DNA from: Aedes albopictus | Lineage: Eukaryota > Arthropoda > Insecta > Diptera > Culicidae | Assembly: GCF_035046485.1 (NCBI RefSeq) | Contig: NC_085138.1 | Span: forward strand, 365,803,238 to 365,867,237 | DNA length: 64,000 nucleotides | Reading direction: 5' to 3' | In this document: piece after piece, positions 53,875 through 64,000 of the stretch | Layout of the letters: each line of letters starts with the position of its first letter | How positions within the stretch are numbered: position 1 is the first letter of the stretch | Translations under genes and position numbers: made by a program | The notes under the pieces: generated by a model | Seen by the model: only the letters and a program-made list of their open reading frames with translations | Told to the model about the DNA's origin: nothing | Databases searched by the model: none

Positions 53875-55130
53875 AGATCCTTGGAGGGATCTCTGAAGGA
53901 ATCCCTGGAGGGATCCCTGAAGGAATCCCTGGAGGGATCCCTGAAGGAATCCCTGGAGGGATCCCTGAAGGAATCCCTGGAGGGATCCCTGAAGGAATCC
54001 CTGGATGGATCCCTGAAGGAATCCCTGGAAGGATCCCTGAAGGAATCCCTGGAGGGATCCCTGAAGGAATCCCTGGAGGGATCCCTGAAGGAATCCCTGG
54101 AGGGATCCCTGAAGGAATCCCTGGAGGGATCCCTGAAGGAATCCCTGGAGGGATCCCTGAAGGAATCCCTGGAGGGATCCCTGAAGGAATCCCTGGAGGG
54201 ATCCCTGAAGGAATCCCTGGAGGGATCCCTGAAGGAATCCCTGGAGGGATCCCTGAAGGAATCCCTGGAGGGATCCCTGAAGGAATCCCTGGAGGGATCC
54301 CTGAAGGAATCCCTGGAGGGATCCCTGAAGGAATCCCTGGAGGGATCCCTGAAGGAATCCCTGGAGGGATCCCTGAAGGAATCCCTGGAGGGATCCCTGA
54401 AGGAATCCCTGGAGGGATCCCTGAAGGAATCCCTGGAGGGATCCCTGAAGGAATCCCTGGAGGGATCCCTGAAGGAATCCCTGGAGGGATCCCTGAAGGA
54501 ATCCCTGGAGGGATCCCTGAAGGAATCCCTGGAGGGATCCCTGAAGGAATCCCTGGAGGGATCCCTGAAGGAATCCCTGGAGGGATCCCTGAAGGAATCC
54601 CTGGAGGGATCCCTGAAGGAATCCCTGGAGGGATCCCTGAAGGAATCCCTGGAGGGATCCCTGAAGGAATCCCTGGAGGGATCCCTGAAGGAATCCCTGG
54701 AGGGATCCCTGAAGGAATCCCTGGAGGGATCCCTGAAGGAATCCCTGGAGGGATCCCTGAAGGAATCCCTGGAGGGATCCCTGAAGGAATCCCTGGAGGG
54801 ATCCCTGAAGGAATCCCTGGAGGGATCCCTGAAGGAATCCCTGGAGGGATCCCTGAAGGAATCCCTGGAGGGATCCCTGATGGAATCCCTGGAGGGATCC
54901 CTGAAGGAATCCCTGGAGGGATCCCTGATGGAATCCCTGGAGGGATCCCTGAAGGAATCCCTGGAGGGATCCCTGAAGGAATCCCTGGAGGGATCCCTGA
55001 AGGAATCCCTGGAGGGATCCCTGAAGGAATCCCTGGAGGGATCCCTGAAGGAATCCCTGGAGGGATCCCTGAAGGAATCCCTGGAGGGATCCCTGAAGGA
55101 ATCCCTGGAGGGATCCCTGAAGGAGTCCTT
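53875..55130. repeat. Homogeneous 24-bp satellite, about 52 copies
   Basis: The unit is CTGGAGGGATCCCTGAAGG + AATCC, that is, two related 12-mers (CTGGAGGGATCC and CTGAAGGAATCC). Nearly all copies are identical; exceptions include T at 54006, A at 54030, and T at 54881 and 54929 (48 bp apart, so probably duplicated together). Both strands stay open because 24 is divisible by 3 (ESLEGSLK and GIPSGIPP). Degenerate units extend from 53857 and to about 55251. I treat the two long frames as non-coding. Confidence 0.95.
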
Positions 55131-55263
55131 AGTGGGATTTCTGAAGGCATCTCTGGAGGAATGCCTGAATGAATCTCTGAACGAATCTCTGGAGGGGTTC
55201 CTGGAAGTATTCCTGCAGGGACCCTTGAAGGAATCCCTGGAGGAGTCTCAAGGGTGCAGCTAA

Positions 55264-56271
55264 AAACCTAGTTTTGTGACAAAGATGTTAAACTAAATAA
55301 ATGAAATGAATGTCCGGCTTGTACAGCCACAACTGAATACGGCGTGCATATGACCTCATGCCTGAGTATGAATCACCATACAACCTAAAAAGGCGATATC
55401 TTAACTCTCGGTACCTTAAGCACCTCACAGTATAATCAGCAGCAGAAATTTAAATCTCAGCCTAATTTCGATATTCCCACAACCTTGCCCACTTGGACGG
55501 AACGGTCAATAAAAATATTTTCGCAAAATTCCTTTTGCACCCTGCGGCGCTGCCGCCGGTGGCGGTCAGCTGGGCCAGGGCATGACGCTTGAGGCGAACT
55601 ACATACACTTGCGCGCGTGGTGACTTGCGCAATCGTTATTGGAACCAGATCCTTGTGCGTTTGGTGGTGATCAGTCCGGTATAGGTACATAGCTGATGTA
55701 GTGGCCAAGTTATTGGCAGTTTTAGCCGGTTAGTGGGATGATTGATTTGTGCGGCGAAGAAGTGGCTGAGATGTTGTAACATTTGACAACGCTCGGTTGC
55801 TGAGGTAGGTAGGTACGTGAACTATTTCCTACGCGAAAGCTCGCATCGTGGTTGATCGAGCAGAATGTCAATGCTACGGTTGATAATGTCAATAAGTTTT
55901 AATTTCTTGTTGCTACTTGGTCGCGAAGGCAGTAGGTACTGACGGCTCACATTATGCGAGCGTGACATCATCCTCAGTGAAATAAGGAGAGCCCTATTTG
56001 TTAATGGTGCAAGGAAATATCTGGAGGACAAGAAGTCATTAATGTTAACAATTAAATTCCAGCTTAAATGTCATAATGGAAAAGGCAGCTATTTTTATGA
56101 TTTTGTATAAAACTCTCGGTCCATATCCCTTTCGTGACAAACCAGCACAATTGTGCCGTTTAGTAGTAACAGGTTTGATTTTTGTTTGTTTTTGTTTTAT
56201 GTGATGTGAACTGTTTTAAATAGTCATTGAACTATTACTTATACTTGTATGTGTGGAAACAACCCAGACAA
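55264..56271. other. 1 kb without a supported gene
   Basis: No recognisable coding frame, RNA gene or repeat. Confidence 0.4.
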
Positions 56272-56437
56272 GGGGCTGTCCATTAATTACGTAAGGGAAA
56301 TTTTACGGTTTTTCGACACCCCCACCCCCCCTTGTAAGATTTTTTGTATGAGATCCCAAATATTTTTGTATGGCGCGTAAGATTTTTCAAACCCCCCCTC
56401 CCCCTATAAACCCTTACGTAATTAATGGACAGCCCCC
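56272..56437. mobile_element. MITE with GGGGCTGTCCATTAATTACG ends
   Basis: A 166-bp palindrome: the left end GGGGCTGTCCATTAATTACG is inverted at the right (TTACGTAATTAATGGACAGC). C-rich and G-rich inner parts are also inverted. Confidence 0.8.
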
Positions 56438-56581
56438 AACCAGTAATCGTTTAAGATGTTGCAAAAGATGATAGAGTGGAGGCCATATGCGCGCATGCAT
56501 CCATTTAGGCGCATGTAAAATGTCCGCATATCACCTCCACGCTAACATCTTATTAAACATCTTATACGATCACTGGTTGAC
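56438..56581. mobile_element. Palindromic element next to the previous MITE
   Basis: AACCAGTAATCGTTTAAGATG at the left is mirrored by CATCTTATACGATCACTGGTT at the right; GTGGAGG and CGCATG blocks are inverted inside. It is related to the palindrome at 57205-57360, which shares GTGGAGGCGCATAT-like sequence. Confidence 0.65.
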
Positions 56582-57204
56582 TTATGTTTACGTTGCATGT
56601 GAGATTCAGCACAACAAGTGGAACAAAAGTGGACAAAAACCCTAACATATGGAAAAGCTTTATCTGTCGCATATTTTTTTTTATTTTCGATTTATCTAAG
56701 TAATCAAAGCAAGACATCAAAAGATAAAGATCTTCCAAATAATGGACAACATTTGTTGTTTTGTTGGGAAATCTAAGAGTTCTGGAGAGCTAAAGTTGAG
56801 ATTTCACTTTTTTGCGCTCCGTTCCGAAAGGGTTATGGATATTTTATAGTCCATATTGCTTCCACTCCTATTTATCCTATCTTTTACGAACAGACTTGTT
56901 AGAATCCTAAAATGCCTGCCACTATGCAATGACCGTCTTTGGTACCTACTCATGATCCCCCAATACGAATACCAACAATAGGATTTCTCTGGAAATACTT
57001 AAACTGGTGAGATTGTTCAAGACAATTTTTCTAGGATCCTTCCAGAAGTTCCTCCAGTGATACTTTCAGGAAATCTGTCAGAGATTACTTTCGTAAGCAT
57101 CGAATTTACCTCGTGGAAATCCTCCAGAAGCCCCCATTGGCCTTCCTCCAGTAATTCTAGCTGGAATTCTCCAAGCAACTCCTGCTGCGACTCTTCCAGA
57201 AATT

Positions 57205-57360
57205 CCCTAGTCAACACATGATCGCATATGATGATGAATAGGTGGAGGCTAAAGTGGAGGCGCATATCCGTTTACACGCGCTCCAATGGAAGCATGTACG
57301 CATATGGCCTCCACTTCAGCATCCTATTCAACATCATATATGAATTCGTGTTTGTTGGGT
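57205..57360. mobile_element. Palindromic element (GTGGAGGC arms)
   Basis: ACACATGATCGCATATGATG, GAATAGG and GTGGAGGC on the left are inverted on the right (GCCTCCACTTCAGCATCCTA, CATCATATATGAATTCGTGT). Confidence 0.65.
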
Positions 57361-57676
57361 CTTATTATGCATGCTTCTAGAGCTTTCTTCAAGCATTCGT
57401 CGTGGGATTCTTCCAGGCAATCTTCCGGAGATTTTTCCAGAATTCTCTTTGGTGATTCTTCCAGGATTTATCAAGGACTTCCTCTTGAGCTTTCATCCAT
57501 GTGTTTTTTTTTTTCAGAAATTCCTTTTGGAATTTCGCCAGGATTACCTATTGGTCTTCCTTCATGAATTCCAGCTGAGATTCCTCAAGCAATTCCTATT
57601 GGGACTCGTCAAGAAAGTCAACTTTACTTCTGAGAATGCTTCTAAGGTTTACTAGGTTTACAAAAGTAGGGTGACA

Positions 57677-57860
57677 ATGGGTATTATCGGCAGGTTTGTT
57701 CTCTTCGTCATGGGGGGTTTTTGTCAGCCAAATTGCCTGAAACTTGGCCATATAATTCAGCTTAGTTGGGAAGGATTAGAGACCAACTCTGAGTTCAAAA
57801 GGTTTCAAAAAATCCCCATAGACGAAGAGAACAAAACGGCCGAGAATAGGTAATTTCCCC
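57677..57860. mobile_element. MITE (TATTATCGGCAGGTTTG ends), uninterrupted copy
   Basis: GGGTATTATCGGCAGGTTTG and TTCTCTTCGTC are inverted at the right as GACGAAGAGAAC and CGGCCGAGAATAGG. This is the intact partner of the interrupted copy at 30507-30860. Confidence 0.75.
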
Positions 57861-59570
57861 TATTACTTGATGCAATACTTTTGCGAAATCTTTCTCAGCT
57901 TCCTCCAGAAATGCCTCCTGCGATTCCATCAGGGTTCCTCCATAGATTTCTCCAAAATACCTCTACCGGTTTTTCCTAAGTGAACTGTAGGTATTCCTCC
58001 AGCTATTCACTCAAAAAATTTCTTTTAGCATTCTCCCGGATGCTTGATGGGGTTTCTCTCATAGTTCCTGTAGAGATTCCTCCTGCAATTTCAACTAGGA
58101 TTTCTCTAAAAATTTCTTCTATGATACCTCTCGGAATTTCTCAATCTAATTCTTCAAAAACTCTTGGTGGTACTATTCAAGACAATCTTCAATCGATTAT
58201 TCCAGAAGTTTCTCCGGTAAATTCTCTAGAAATTCCTTTAGAGATGTAATCCAGGGATTTCACTAGTAATTTCTCATGGGATTACTCCAGGAGCTTCTCG
58301 TGACCTTCCTCCAGAAATTGTAGCTTGGATTCCTCAAGCATTCCTTCCTCCGGTTTTTTCAGCTACTTTTGCTAGGATTCCTCAAGAAATTCTCACTGTT
58401 ACACTTCAAAAATTCTGCTTGGGATTGTTCTAGAGCTTGGCTTTTTTGCTGGGATCCTGTCAGACAATCTTCCTAAAATTCTGCAGAAATATCTTCGGCT
58501 GTTCTTCCAGGGATTTCTTCAAGGACTCATCCAGGAAATCCTGCAGAGATTTCATCCAAAAAATTTTAAACAAATTCGTCACTGCTTCTCTTGGCCTTCC
58601 TCAAACAACTCCATCTGCGATTCTTGCAGAAATTCCTCCTCCAGTGATTCCAGATAACTACGGTACCTCCAGGAATTATTCTAGTGCTCCCTTTAGGAAT
58701 TTATTTTGGTATTCTTGCTGCAGTTTTTGTGGGAAATCTTTCCGCGATTCCGTAAGGGCCTTTTCTGTAGATTCCTTCAGAATACCTCTACCGGTTTTTA
58801 CAGGGACTTCTCGAGGTATTTCACCAGGTATCCCTTCAAGGAATTTTCTGTGGCGTTTCTGATGGGGTTTCTCTAGAAATAGCTGTATCGTTTTCTTTGG
58901 CGATTCCTAGGATTTTTCAATGGTGTATCTCAGAATCCTTCTATGAATTGCTACAGAGATTTTTACTGAGATTCTGCCAGAAGTTCATTCGGTGATTCCT
59001 CCAGGAATGTTCATCCAAGAAATGTGATCCGAAGATTCCTCCATAAATTTCTCATGGGGTTCCCTCAAGAATTCCTCTTGTTCTTCCTTCAGCTAAATTC
59101 CTCAAGCTCAAGCTGTGATTCTTCCAGAAATTCCTCATAGGACTCCTAAAATTCCTCTTTCTCTTGAGATTCCTTCAAAAACTCTTGCTGGGATGATTCA
59201 AAGAAATCTTTCTAGGATTCTTCCAGAAGTTCCTTCGGTGTTTCTCTCAGGAATTCCGCCAGAAATTTTATCCTGGGATTTTTTCGGGAACTCCTGTTGA
59301 CCTTCATCCATGCTGGGATTCCATAAGCGACTCCTGCTGTGATTCTTTCAGGGATGCCTCCTAGGACTCCTCCAGAAATTGTTACTATGTTACCTGCAGG
59401 AATATCACTCTAGGGATTTCTCTTGGCATTCTTGCTGAGATTGTTACGGGAAGTCTTCATAGGATACTTCCAGAAATACATTTGGTGATTTTTCCAAGCA
59501 TTTTTCTAGAGACTCATCCAGGCTTTCCTCCAGAGATTTTATCCATGGATAACTGTAGAAATTTCTCATG

Positions 59571-59993
59571 AAGTTTAATCGAACTACACTATAACCTATT
59601 GAAATGTAAACCGTGCTAGTGTACGTAATTTATTCCTTGCTCTGTTATCTGATTGCCGGGTATTCATCGACCGAAAATTTGGTAATGGATAGAAGAATCT
59701 ATTTTCTTCCAGGCGAAGTTTACCGAAAGTCTGTTATAGTTTAACTAAATTCTTCTGAGATAAAATTATTACCAAGATAAAAACACTTGATTTTTCTGTA
59801 ATCCGAGATTGCTTTTTGAATTTAAGTGTGTTAAGTCTTGTCACAGTTGAGTCTTGTAGCGAAAACTTTTTATTTATAGTAATCAGACCCTTGCCTCAGT
59901 ATCAATCTTTCGGAACGATATCCATAAAGCAGTAGGCTTATTTTTGATCATTTTGTGGTGCGATACCGTCGTGGATACCGTTCACCAAAATCA
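59571..59993. other. No gene seen
   Basis: AT-rich, no recognisable content. Confidence 0.4.
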
Positions 59994-60218
59994 GTGTAGG
60001 GTAAAATGGGGAAACTATTGAGTTTGAAGATTGAGGGTTTCGTGGCAAAGGGTTCACGCATTGGTGCGTGAATGCCAAGCATACAGAGATAGATTGTGTG
60101 AAAATTCTTGTGAAGATGATGCGGCATAGTTCGCTTGGTTGCATAACTTGTAGGCGTTGAATGATAGATTGACACAGTGCTGGGATTGATTAAACTCTTG
60201 CCTTACCCCACAATACCG
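59994..60218. repeat. Dispersed repeat related to 29813-29950
   Basis: The ends GTAGGGTAAAATGGGG and CCTTACCCCACA are roughly inverted. The inside (CACGCATTGGTGCGTG, AACTTGTAGGCGTTGA) matches the repeat body near 29813-29950. Confidence 0.55.
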
Positions 60219-61800
60219 TAAATATTTTGGTTTTTATCTCTTATTTATGCCGGTGCAACGCCCCACCATTAAATTACCCATAATCCCATTGACAGGCCGC
60301 GCAGATATGGGACACTTCACGGTGTGTTTACATTACTGACAGTCCTGCCATGCTGTAATGAGTATGGCACATACCTATATACAGCGGTATGATTATCGAA
60401 ATGGCTGCGACCTTGACGATTACAATTATTCATGCTTTCGAATGTCTCGATTTTAGCCCGAGGTAAGACGGGGAAAACAAAAAAAAAAAAATAATAAGAG
60501 TCCCAAACTGGTTACAGCGGGTAGGCTGGAAATAAAAATCCCACGCAATCGGTTGGTTAAATTGGATCATGCATGCGTGCGGATTCGAGGCTTTTGTTGT
60601 GCGCTGTTGAACATATGATTGTTACGGGTTTGGAGATAAAACTGGATTTATGGACCGTTTTGCTCAGGTGTTTTTAATTTTTTGTGACCTTGATATTTTC
60701 AAAATGCCATAATTTATGTTTTCAATTCTATTTAGTATGCAAACGTTTAGCCGAATGGCCTTCTGGCATAAAATGTTCGTACATCATATAATTTCATTCG
60801 AAACTCTATCCTCGTACAAGAGCGGTAGTCACTTACTCCTCGAAGTTTCAATCATTACTTTCAATTCTGATAGAGAAGTATCTAGTTATTATTAACCAAC
60901 CATGAAAATTTATCCTATAACAAGAATCGTTGATTTGAACTAGCATTTAACGATTGCAAAAGAGCCAACCCCCGGAAGCTAATATAATTAACCCGCAGAT
61001 GTTCTCTTCCATTATAAATTCGCAAAGTATGCTTGTTTCCTGTTGTGAATTGGTACTAATGAAATCGCCACACAGGATTCATCGCATCTCTGTGTGGTAT
61101 ACTCTTCTGCGAGGCTACCCAGGGGCATCACGGCGTGGCACTTTTTTTGTTGCAAGCATTCATCACAACTTTTTAGACTGGCCCGAAAAATGCGGAAACC
61201 TACGATGCAATCTAGATCGCAAGCAATTCAGTTTGACCTTTGCTTAGAACTGGTCTAAAAAGTCGGCATGCGCGCGCGCCAAACATTAAAACTCGACTTA
61301 AAATCACAGCGAAAACAACGTACGAGTCGGCACAAGTCACCCAGCAACGGGGCAATCATAAAAACTGTTGCGTGTCAGCGTTTTTTCTTCGGTTCACACT
61401 CCGCACAAAGCTATTTCTACGGTGGTGTCTCCAAACAAGACAAACGGTTATTGGTGGTGGGCTATCGAATGAGCGAATCATTTCGCATTGGGGGTTAAAC
61501 AGCGTTGCTACCACCACGTTAGGTCGGTTTGGTGCAGTGTGTCCTGTTGTCGGATCGGCACGATGAACTTTTACCATCAATTGCCTGTAGCAAATTTGAC
61601 AACCGTGGAAATCGAAAAATTGATGAAAACACTTTATGAGTAATAAAGTTGGACCTTCCTCAACTTGCACGGTAAGCACGCAACCATAACACAGCCCCAT
61701 GGTAGCAGTGAGTTTAATTGAATCCCGGAGCGAACAAGGATCTTTCTTGGTTTGAAACTTTCAAACTTAACCCTCGATCACAATCTTTACAAGGCTTTTA
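60219..61800. other. 1.6 kb without a supported gene
   Basis: Frames up to 114 codons on both strands lack recognisable domains. The sequence looks non-repetitive. Confidence 0.4.
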
Positions 61801-61829
61801 TCCGACGTCTTCGTTGATTCTTTGCCTTC

Positions 61830-62220
61830 ACGTACTGGGACCGCTTCAAACACACCTGAGATCTCTTGAAGCACTCCTGAGACCCCCTTGGAACTCCCAA
61901 AAAACCTCCTAGGACACCTGCAATGCCACTGAGATCTCTTGAAGCACTCCTGAACAGGGATGTCAGATGATTTTTTGAAAAATCTATATCGCAATGAGAT
62001 CCTCTGGAACGCCTTTGATACTCCTGGGCCCCTTGGAGCGCCCCAAGGCCCATTTGAACTCCCTTTGAGACTTCCTGAAATGCCTCTAAGACCCTCTGGA
62101 GCCTCCGAAGAAGTAACTGATACCCCCTCAAACGCCCCTCAGACCTACTGGGACCCTATTGAAATACCCCTGAGATCTCCTGCTGGTGCTCTCTTCTGAA
62201 ACCTCTTTGGATCCACGGGA
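61830..62220. repeat. Degenerate CTCCTGAGATCTCTTGAAG-type array
   Basis: Blocks such as TCTCTTGAAGCACTCCTGA (61861 and 61935) and CTGAGA(T/C)C recur with irregular spacing. Confidence 0.6.
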
Positions 62221-62257
62221 ACACCCTTGCAACCTCCCTTTGTTCTCCCTTATAAAC

Positions 62258-63199
62258 GGCAAAAGGTTATTGCAACCATAACAAATTGCAAATGCTCCAT
62301 AGAAAACCAAAAAGCGCTCCATAAAGAATGAACATATGTTCCATGAAAATTTGCAATGTTACCCATAAATAATTGAAAACGTTCCATACTTTATAAAAAA
62401 TGTACCGGTAAAACTTAAAATTTTCTCATTAAAAGTGAAACTGTGCACCAATAAATAATACTGAAATGCTCCATAATAAAATACAAATGCTCCATAGAAA
62501 AATCCAAATGCTCCATAAAAAAATAAAATTGTACCCATAGAAAATTGAATATTGCTCCATAGGAAAATTAAATTGCACCATAAAAAAATGAAAATGCACC
62601 ATAGAAAATAGACAAATGCTCTATAAGTATTATCAAACTGCACCATATAAAATACAATTTGTTCCATAAAAAATTGAAAACTCTCCATAACTTTAAACAT
62701 TTGCACCACTAAGGCAGTGCAATGTAAAGCAATTCAGCCCTGTCGAATAAAATTATAAGAATATGCTATCTATGGAAGATTTTCAATTATTAATGGAGCA
62801 ATTCATGTTTTCTATGGTGCAGTTTGATATTACTTATGGAGAATTCTTTTATTTTCTATGGTGCAATTTCATTTTTTATGGTGCAATTTAATTTTTCAAT
62901 GGAGCAATATTCAGTTTTCTATGGGTACAATTTTATTTATTTATGGAGCATTTTCATTTTTCTATGGAGCATTTTTTTTATTATGGAGCATTTCAGTATT
63001 ATTTATTGGTGCAAAATTTCACTTTTAATGAGAAAATTTTATGTTTTACCGGTACATTTTTAATAAAGTATGGAACGTTTTCAATAATTTATGGGTAACA
63101 TTGCACATTTTCATGGAACATATGTTCATTCTTTATGGAGCGCTTTTTGATTTTCTATGGAGCGTTTCTATTTTTTATGGGTGCAATAAATAGGCTGCC
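62258..63199. mobile_element. 942-bp foldback with tandem-repeat arms, 9-bp duplication
   Basis: Two inverted arms of about 430 bp (62258-62705 and 62771-63199) flank a spacer of about 65 bp. Each arm is an array of roughly 24-bp units containing CTCCATAGAAAAT or, inverted, TTTTCTATGGAGC. Termini GGCA...TGCC are flanked by CTTATAAAC at 62249-62257 and 63200-63208. The 9-bp duplication suggests a Mutator-like or Foldback-type origin. There is no transposase. Confidence 0.85.
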
Positions 63200-63219
63200 C
63201 TTATAAACTCGTCATTACT

Positions 63220-63535
63220 ACATAATACATATTGGTTCTGAATAACTAGATCTGCCTCTTTTTATGCTTGGCAAAATAGGTGAATACAAGGGCGTAGCCA
63301 GCTTTTCGGTCAGGGGGAGAGGAGGCAAACATCCTGGCTAATTTGTACCTGTTAGGTTTTATAACTGTTGAGTTTAGACGATGAAATTGAATATAATAAC
63401 ATTTAACCCTTCAGCAGTCACATTGTTGTATTTTGCACAATACGTTGAAAAAAGCTCGCCTGTTTTACACAAATCAACGTGATACTGGAAGCAGTGTCCA
63501 ATTTCTGGTAGATTTAAGATTTCAATTTACTCGTG
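63220..63535. other. No gene; scrap of a GGGCGTAGCCAG repeat
   Basis: GGGCGTAGCCAGCTTTTCGG at about 63291 looks like the end of a dispersed DNA element; no partner end is visible. Confidence 0.35.
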
Positions 63536-63539
63536 TATT

Positions 63540-64000
63540 ATTTCTTCTGGAGCTTAGGTTTTTTTTGTTGATGTCTACAAAACATTCGTAAGAAATTTTT
63601 TGAAGTCTTTTGAAGACTAACCCAGAATTTCCTTCATGATATCCTTCAACATTTTTTTCCAGTAGAACATAATGGAAAACCCTTCCAAAGATTTTTTTGA
63701 AAATGGAGAACTTATTGCCTCGTTTATTGAGAGAATTCTTAACAGGATCTCTGAGTAAACTTCTAAGGAAACTGCTGGAGGGATTCTTTAAAGAATCCCT
63801 GAATAATTTTTTGATTCTTGTTTGCATCTTTCTAAATTATCTCCGATAATATTCGCTGGATGAATTCCTCCGGAAATTCATGAAGTAATTTATAAAAATC
63901 ATCAGGTAATCCTGGAGAAATTCTTGGGTACATCGCTGTAAAAGACGAGTGAAGGATTACTGAAATTTCTGAAGGAAATCCTGAATGATTTTTGAAGAGA
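63540..64000. repeat. Degenerate GGAATTCTTGAAG-type array, continues past the window
   Basis: Loose units of the same family as at 28880-29525; it reaches the window edge. Confidence 0.5.

Larger units (their letters stand above)
57010..59570. repeat. Degenerate ATTCCTCCAG-type array
   Basis: About 2.5 kb of loosely repeated (G/A)ATTCCTCCAG/AAATT units, broken by a palindrome (57205-57360) and a MITE (57677-57860). Frames here are chance. Confidence 0.7.

Noticed and set aside
53875..55130. CRISPR-like array
   Set aside because: Repeats are contiguous with no spacers and the genome is eukaryotic.
53857..55263. Long frames on both strands (468 and 447 codons) through the 24-bp satellite
   Set aside because: A 24-bp period keeps any stop-free frame open on both strands. 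There is no promoter or domain, and the flanks are degenerate repeats.
60954..61700. Overlapping frames of 97-114 codons as host genes
   Set aside because: They occur on both strands with no recognisable domain or gene structure.
62359..63063. FYGAF-repeat proteins on both strands near 62.4-63.1 kb
   Set aside because: They are translations of the inverted tandem arms of the foldback element.

Overview
The window looks like intergenic DNA from a mosquito of the genus Aedes (Ae. aegypti or a close relative). The evidence is a Feilai-type tRNA-derived SINE, R1-clade and RTE-like LINEs, many short palindromic elements of the kind common in Aedes, a Ty3/gypsy element, and degenerate GGAATTCCTCCA-type simple arrays. 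There is no bacterial gene organisation. Species is inferred from repeat content only.

I can support one host gene. It is an alanine-rich cuticular protein with a retinin-like block on the minus strand (23409-24412). It has a 4-codon first exon, a short intron, a TATA box and a candidate polyadenylation signal. Everything else I can explain is mobile or repetitive DNA.

Layout. 1-11.3 kb: palindromic MITE-like elements, several with exact target duplications and some nested in each other, plus two diverged tandem arrays (about 164 bp and about 150 bp units). 11.6-14.1 kb: degenerate 12-bp-type array holding a LINE RT scrap and two tiny retroposed tails. 14.1-22.5 kb: an almost intact R1-clade LINE (minus strand, 16301-21867) inserted into the 3' UTR of an older, decayed plus-strand copy of the same family; the 9-bp target duplication is visible. 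22.5-25.5 kb: the cuticular gene and flanks. 25.5-31 kb: hAT-type and TA-type MITEs, a dispersed tandem-unit element, CA microsatellites, a TTATGCCAAATGG foldback and a tRNA-headed repeat. 31009-43577: a complete 12.6 kb Ty3/gypsy LTR retrotransposon with two 1546-bp LTRs in which I saw no differences, a CTGT target duplication, gag, a -1 slippery heptamer directly before the gag stop, pol, and a 3-kb post-pol region ending in an env-like membrane segment. 43.6-53.8 kb: RTE-like and R1 LINE fragments, a 1.1-kb palindrome, and a 776-bp retroposed unit with a 19-bp target duplication. 53.87-55.13 kb: a very homogeneous 24-bp satellite (about 52 copies). 56-64 kb: more MITEs, degenerate arrays, and a 942-bp foldback whose arms are themselves tandem repeats, with a 9-bp target duplication.

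The strongest observations are the nested R1 pair, the gag-pol frameshift site, a one-residue-short D,D(34)E integrase spacing in an otherwise intact pol, and the foldback with repeat-built arms. MITE borders without a stated target duplication are good to about 10 bases.
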